From the NCBI GenBank assembly GCA_019115745.1, contig DXDA01000001.1, positions 1-51,184 of the forward strand: 51,184 nucleotides of DNA, given 5' to 3'. Of this stretch, positions 49,022 through 51,184 are shown piece after piece (within the stretch, counting starts at the first letter, position 1; the number at the start of each line of letters is the position of its first letter). The stretch is from Candidatus Alistipes intestinigallinarum (GTDB lineage Bacteria; Bacteroidota; Bacteroidia; Bacteroidales; Rikenellaceae). Made by a program: the position numbers and the translations under genes. The notes beneath the pieces are model-generated. The model did no database searches, was not told the DNA's origin, and saw nothing but the letters and a program-made list of their open reading frames with translations.

Positions 49022-49921
49022 ATGAACAAACAACTACTTTCCCTTTTTGCCGGAACATTTGCTTTGCTGGGTGTATCCTGCTCGGATGTTCCCGCTTCGG
49101 CCGGTGCCCCTCACTGCATCGACATCCAAAGTCGCGCCGACCTTCACGCCTGGTTTCGTTATTCGCCGACCCGTCCGATCGTTATCAGCGGACACCGCGG
49201 CGGCATGATTTCGGGTTACCCTGAAAACTGCATCGAATCCTTCGAGAAGACCTTGACGATGATGCCTTCGTTCTTCGAGATCGACCCGCGTCTGACCCGC
49301 GACAGCGTGATCGTCCTGATGCACGACGCCACGATCGACCGGACGACCAACGGAACCGGGCGGGTGGCTGACTATACCCTGGCTGAACTGCAGCAGTTCC
49401 GCCTCAAGGACCGCGACGGCAACCTGACGGAGTTCCGGATCCCGACACTCGAAGAGGCGATCCGCTGGAGCCAGGGCAAGACGATCCTCAATCTCGACAT
49501 CAAGGATGTCCCGCTGGAGTTCATGTCGCAGTTTATCAACCGGTTGGCTCCGGCCAATGTTATGTATACGGTCCGCAATGCCCGGCAGGCTCGGCTGTTG
49601 CTCGACCGGGATCCCGATGCCATGTTCTCGGCCTGGTGTAAGAACCTCGCCGAGTACCGCGCCTATCGGGAGGCGGGAATCCCCACCTCGCAGATGATGG
49701 CCTATGTCGGTACGATGATGCTCGGGGACCAGCAGCCGCTCTATGATTCGCTGCACCGTCAGGGGGTGATGTGTATGATCTCCGTGGCTCCGACTCACGA
49801 CCGCCGGGCCGAGGAGATGCAGAAACGGGGCGGCTATGAACTGGAGCTTCGCTCCGGCTGCGACGTCATCGAGACCGATTATCCGTATCTGTTCCTGGGG
49901 CTGGACCTGGAGCGCCGCTAA
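49022..49921 (+). CDS. Glycerophosphodiester phosphodiesterase lipoprotein
   Basis: The product has 299 residues and hydrolyses glycerophosphodiesters to an alcohol and a glycerol phosphate. A lipoprotein signal ends in LLGVSCSD (Cys20), so it works in the periplasm or at the surface. The GDPD core is complete: GHRGG with the first catalytic His, PENCIESFEKTL, the metal-binding EIDPRLTRD, the second His in LMHDATIDRTTNGTG, and the conserved Lys in NLDIKD. The C-terminal YPYLFLGLDL is also typical. It heads a plus-strand pair with the HAD gene 22 nt downstream and shares a possible DeoR operator with the minus-strand regulator. Confidence 0.93.
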   Translation: MNKQLLSLFAGTFALLGVSCSDVPASAGAPHCIDIQSRADLHAWFRYSPTRPIVISGHRGGMISGYPENCIESFEKTLTMMPSFFEIDPRLTRDSVIVLMHDATIDRTTNGTGRVADYTLAELQQFRLKDRDGNLTEFRIPTLEEAIRWSQGKTILNLDIKDVPLEFMSQFINRLAPANVMYTVRNARQARLLLDRDPDAMFSAWCKNLAEYRAYREAGIPTSQMMAYVGTMMLGDQQPLYDSLHRQGVMCMISVAPTHDRRAEEMQKRGGYELELRSGCDVIETDYPYLFLGLDLERR

Positions 49922-49943
49922 CCCCTGCTAATCGACCGGATGT

Positions 49944-50819
49944 ATGGAGCGTTTTTGCCGTTACCGCTCGGTTTGGGAGCGTGAAGAGCTGCTGCGGCGC
50001 CTGTCGCAGATCCGCCATGTCGCCCTCGACATGGACGGCACGATCTACATGGGTTCGGAGCTGTTTCCCTGGACCCGGCCTTTCTTGGCCGGGCTCCGGG
50101 AGGCGGGGATCGGCTACTCCTTCCTGACGAACAACCCCTCGAAGTCGATTGCCGACTATCTGTCGAAGCTCGACGGTTTGGGCATTCAGGCCACCCGTGA
50201 GGAGATGTATACCACGACGTTGGCGACGATCGACTACCTGCGGGTTCACTGCCCGGAGGTTCGGCGGCTGTTCCTGCTCGGGACGCCCTCGATGATCTCG
50301 GAGTTCGAGGCGGCGGGGTATGTCTCGACGGAGGATTCGGCCGACGATCGCCCGGATGCTGTTGTTGTGGCTTTCGACATGACGCTGGCGTACGACCGGC
50401 TGTGCCGGGCGACCTGGTGGGTCAAGCAGGGGCTTCCCTATCTGGCGACCAATCCCGACCGGGTTTGTCCGACGAATCAGCCGACGGTGCTGGTCGACTG
50501 TGGCTCGATCTGCTCTGCGATCGAACACGCCACGGGGCGCAGACCCGATATTACGTTGGGAAAGCCCGATCCGAACATGCTTTCGGGTATTCTCCGGCGT
50601 CACGGGCTGCGTGCCGAAGAGATTGCGATGGTGGGCGACCGCATCTATACGGATATTGAGATGGCGCATAATGCTGGGGCGCTGGGGGTGCTGGTGCTGT
50701 CGGGTGAAACGACGCTCGATGTGGCCGACCGGGTGCCTCGCCAACCGGAGCTGATTGCCGAGCATGTCGGTGTTCTGGGGGAGCTGTTGCGTGAAGCCCG
50801 GACGGAGGGCGCTTTGTAG
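49944..50819 (+). CDS. HAD-IIA (NagD/AraL-type) sugar phosphatase
   Basis: This 291-residue cytoplasmic hydrolase has the HAD motifs in order: Asp29 nucleophile and Asp31 in LDMDGTIYMG, TNNPSKS, Lys in LGKPDPNM and the acidic motif VGDRIYTDIEMA. The C2a cap between motifs II and III (about 75-200) defines the IIA class, which includes NagD, AraL and the eukaryotic glycerol-3-phosphate phosphatase. Bacillus pairs such a gene (AraL) with the glycerol-1-phosphate dehydrogenase AraM. Here, too, the two families are neighbours. Dephosphorylation of glycerol phosphate or of an overflow sugar phosphate is likely; the substrate is not determined. An out-of-frame ATG lies 4 nt upstream. Confidence 0.9.
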   Translation: MERFCRYRSVWEREELLRRLSQIRHVALDMDGTIYMGSELFPWTRPFLAGLREAGIGYSFLTNNPSKSIADYLSKLDGLGIQATREEMYTTTLATIDYLRVHCPEVRRLFLLGTPSMISEFEAAGYVSTEDSADDRPDAVVVAFDMTLAYDRLCRATWWVKQGLPYLATNPDRVCPTNQPTVLVDCGSICSAIEHATGRRPDITLGKPDPNMLSGILRRHGLRAEEIAMVGDRIYTDIEMAHNAGALGVLVLSGETTLDVADRVPRQPELIAEHVGVLGELLREARTEGAL

Positions 50820-51184
50820 TCTCTTGGGGCGGGGCAGATTCTGTTGAGGGTGAATTTTGCTGGAAGGGTGGAGCGGTTGTTTCCTTTTCTGAAGCCCTGA
50901 TAGTCTCTTTCGTTGCCTTATTTTCGATTTATTCGCTTTTTGTTTTTCTTTTTGCGTTGTTTTTGATTGTTTTATTTTGCATTTTGTTTCTTTTTTTATT
51001 TTATTTGCAATTGGAAATACACTCGATTCGTAAATTTTATCAATAATAGCTGAATCCCTTCCGCGTGAGCCGTTGGGAAAGCTGGGCAGGGCTGAGGCTC
51101 CGACTCGGGTTGCGCAGGTCGGTCGAATTTCCTGCGGAGGTGTCGAATTTTGCAAAATACATGGAATTGAAACATCGCGTGTTT
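50820..51184. other. Right-edge region without a recognised gene
   Basis: The 365 nt after the HAD stop include a T-rich stretch (about 50920-51050). I find no terminator hairpin, no consensus promoter and no convincing ORF; long minus-strand frames here are shadows of the HAD gene. Confidence 0.6.

Noticed and set aside
1..51184. CRISPR arrays, insertion sequences, prophage or integrative elements
   Set aside because: No regularly spaced repeats, transposase or integrase frames, or terminal inverted repeats were seen. The only tandem repeats are the decamer array and repeats inside genes.

Overview
The window looks like a chromosomal segment of a high-GC gut Bacteroidota, most likely an Alistipes-type (Rikenellaceae) genome. 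The grounds are two SusC/SusD pairs, Bacteroidota -33/-7 promoters (TTTG-N19/20-TAnnTTTG) in place of -35/-10 boxes, lipoproteins of typical Bacteroidales families, DUF3575/DUF3868 proteins, a eukaryote/archaeal-type prolyl-tRNA synthetase and roughly 55-60% GC coding sequence. Genus is inferred, not proven. I see no transposase, integrase, phage gene, CRISPR array or rRNA.

Layout. 1-7.2 kb: tRNA-Ser(CGA), a Trp/Tyr/Gly-rich lipoprotein, an outer-membrane barrel, proS, a cation-efflux transporter, an ECF sigma factor and a 49-residue acidic ORF. 7.4-11.1 kb: DUF3575, DUF3868 and a large OmpA-like lipoprotein, of the kind that accompanies fimbrial loci. 11.2-17.0 kb: a DUF308 membrane protein (minus strand) and a SusC/SusD pair without enzymes. 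17.1-19.9 kb: a minus-strand ribulokinase plus mutarotase-like operon, divergent from a LacI regulator.

21.2-43.9 kb: one long plus-strand polysaccharide-utilization operon of 13 genes. It encodes an FG-GAP propeller, an alpha/beta-hydrolase esterase, a DapA/NanA-family aldolase, a sodium:solute symporter, an L-fucose/D-arabinose isomerase, SusC, SusD, two DUF5017 surface lipoproteins (one fused to a fimbrillin domain), two sialidase-fold BNR proteins, a sialate-O-acetylesterase-type SGNH enzyme and a second FG-GAP propeller. The palindrome TAAAACGTTTTA lies in front of this operon and again inside the lacI/ribulokinase divergent promoter, so both operons are probably one LacI regulon. Aldolase, D-arabinose isomerase and ribulokinase together would convert 3-deoxy-D-manno-octulosonate (Kdo) to pyruvate and D-ribulose 5-phosphate. 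I propose that the locus harvests a Kdo-type (3-deoxy-ulosonic acid) glycan. This is inference.

43.9-50.8 kb: a second module of an AlkZ-related protein, a DeoR regulator, a GlpT-like transporter and sn-glycerol-1-phosphate dehydrogenase (minus strand), facing a glycerophosphodiesterase lipoprotein and a HAD-IIA phosphatase (plus strand). A shared 13-bp word upstream of the DeoR gene and the phosphodiesterase suggests co-regulation. The set reads as a glycerol-phosphate, possibly sn-glycerol-1-phosphate, salvage system. The last 365 bases hold no gene I can support.
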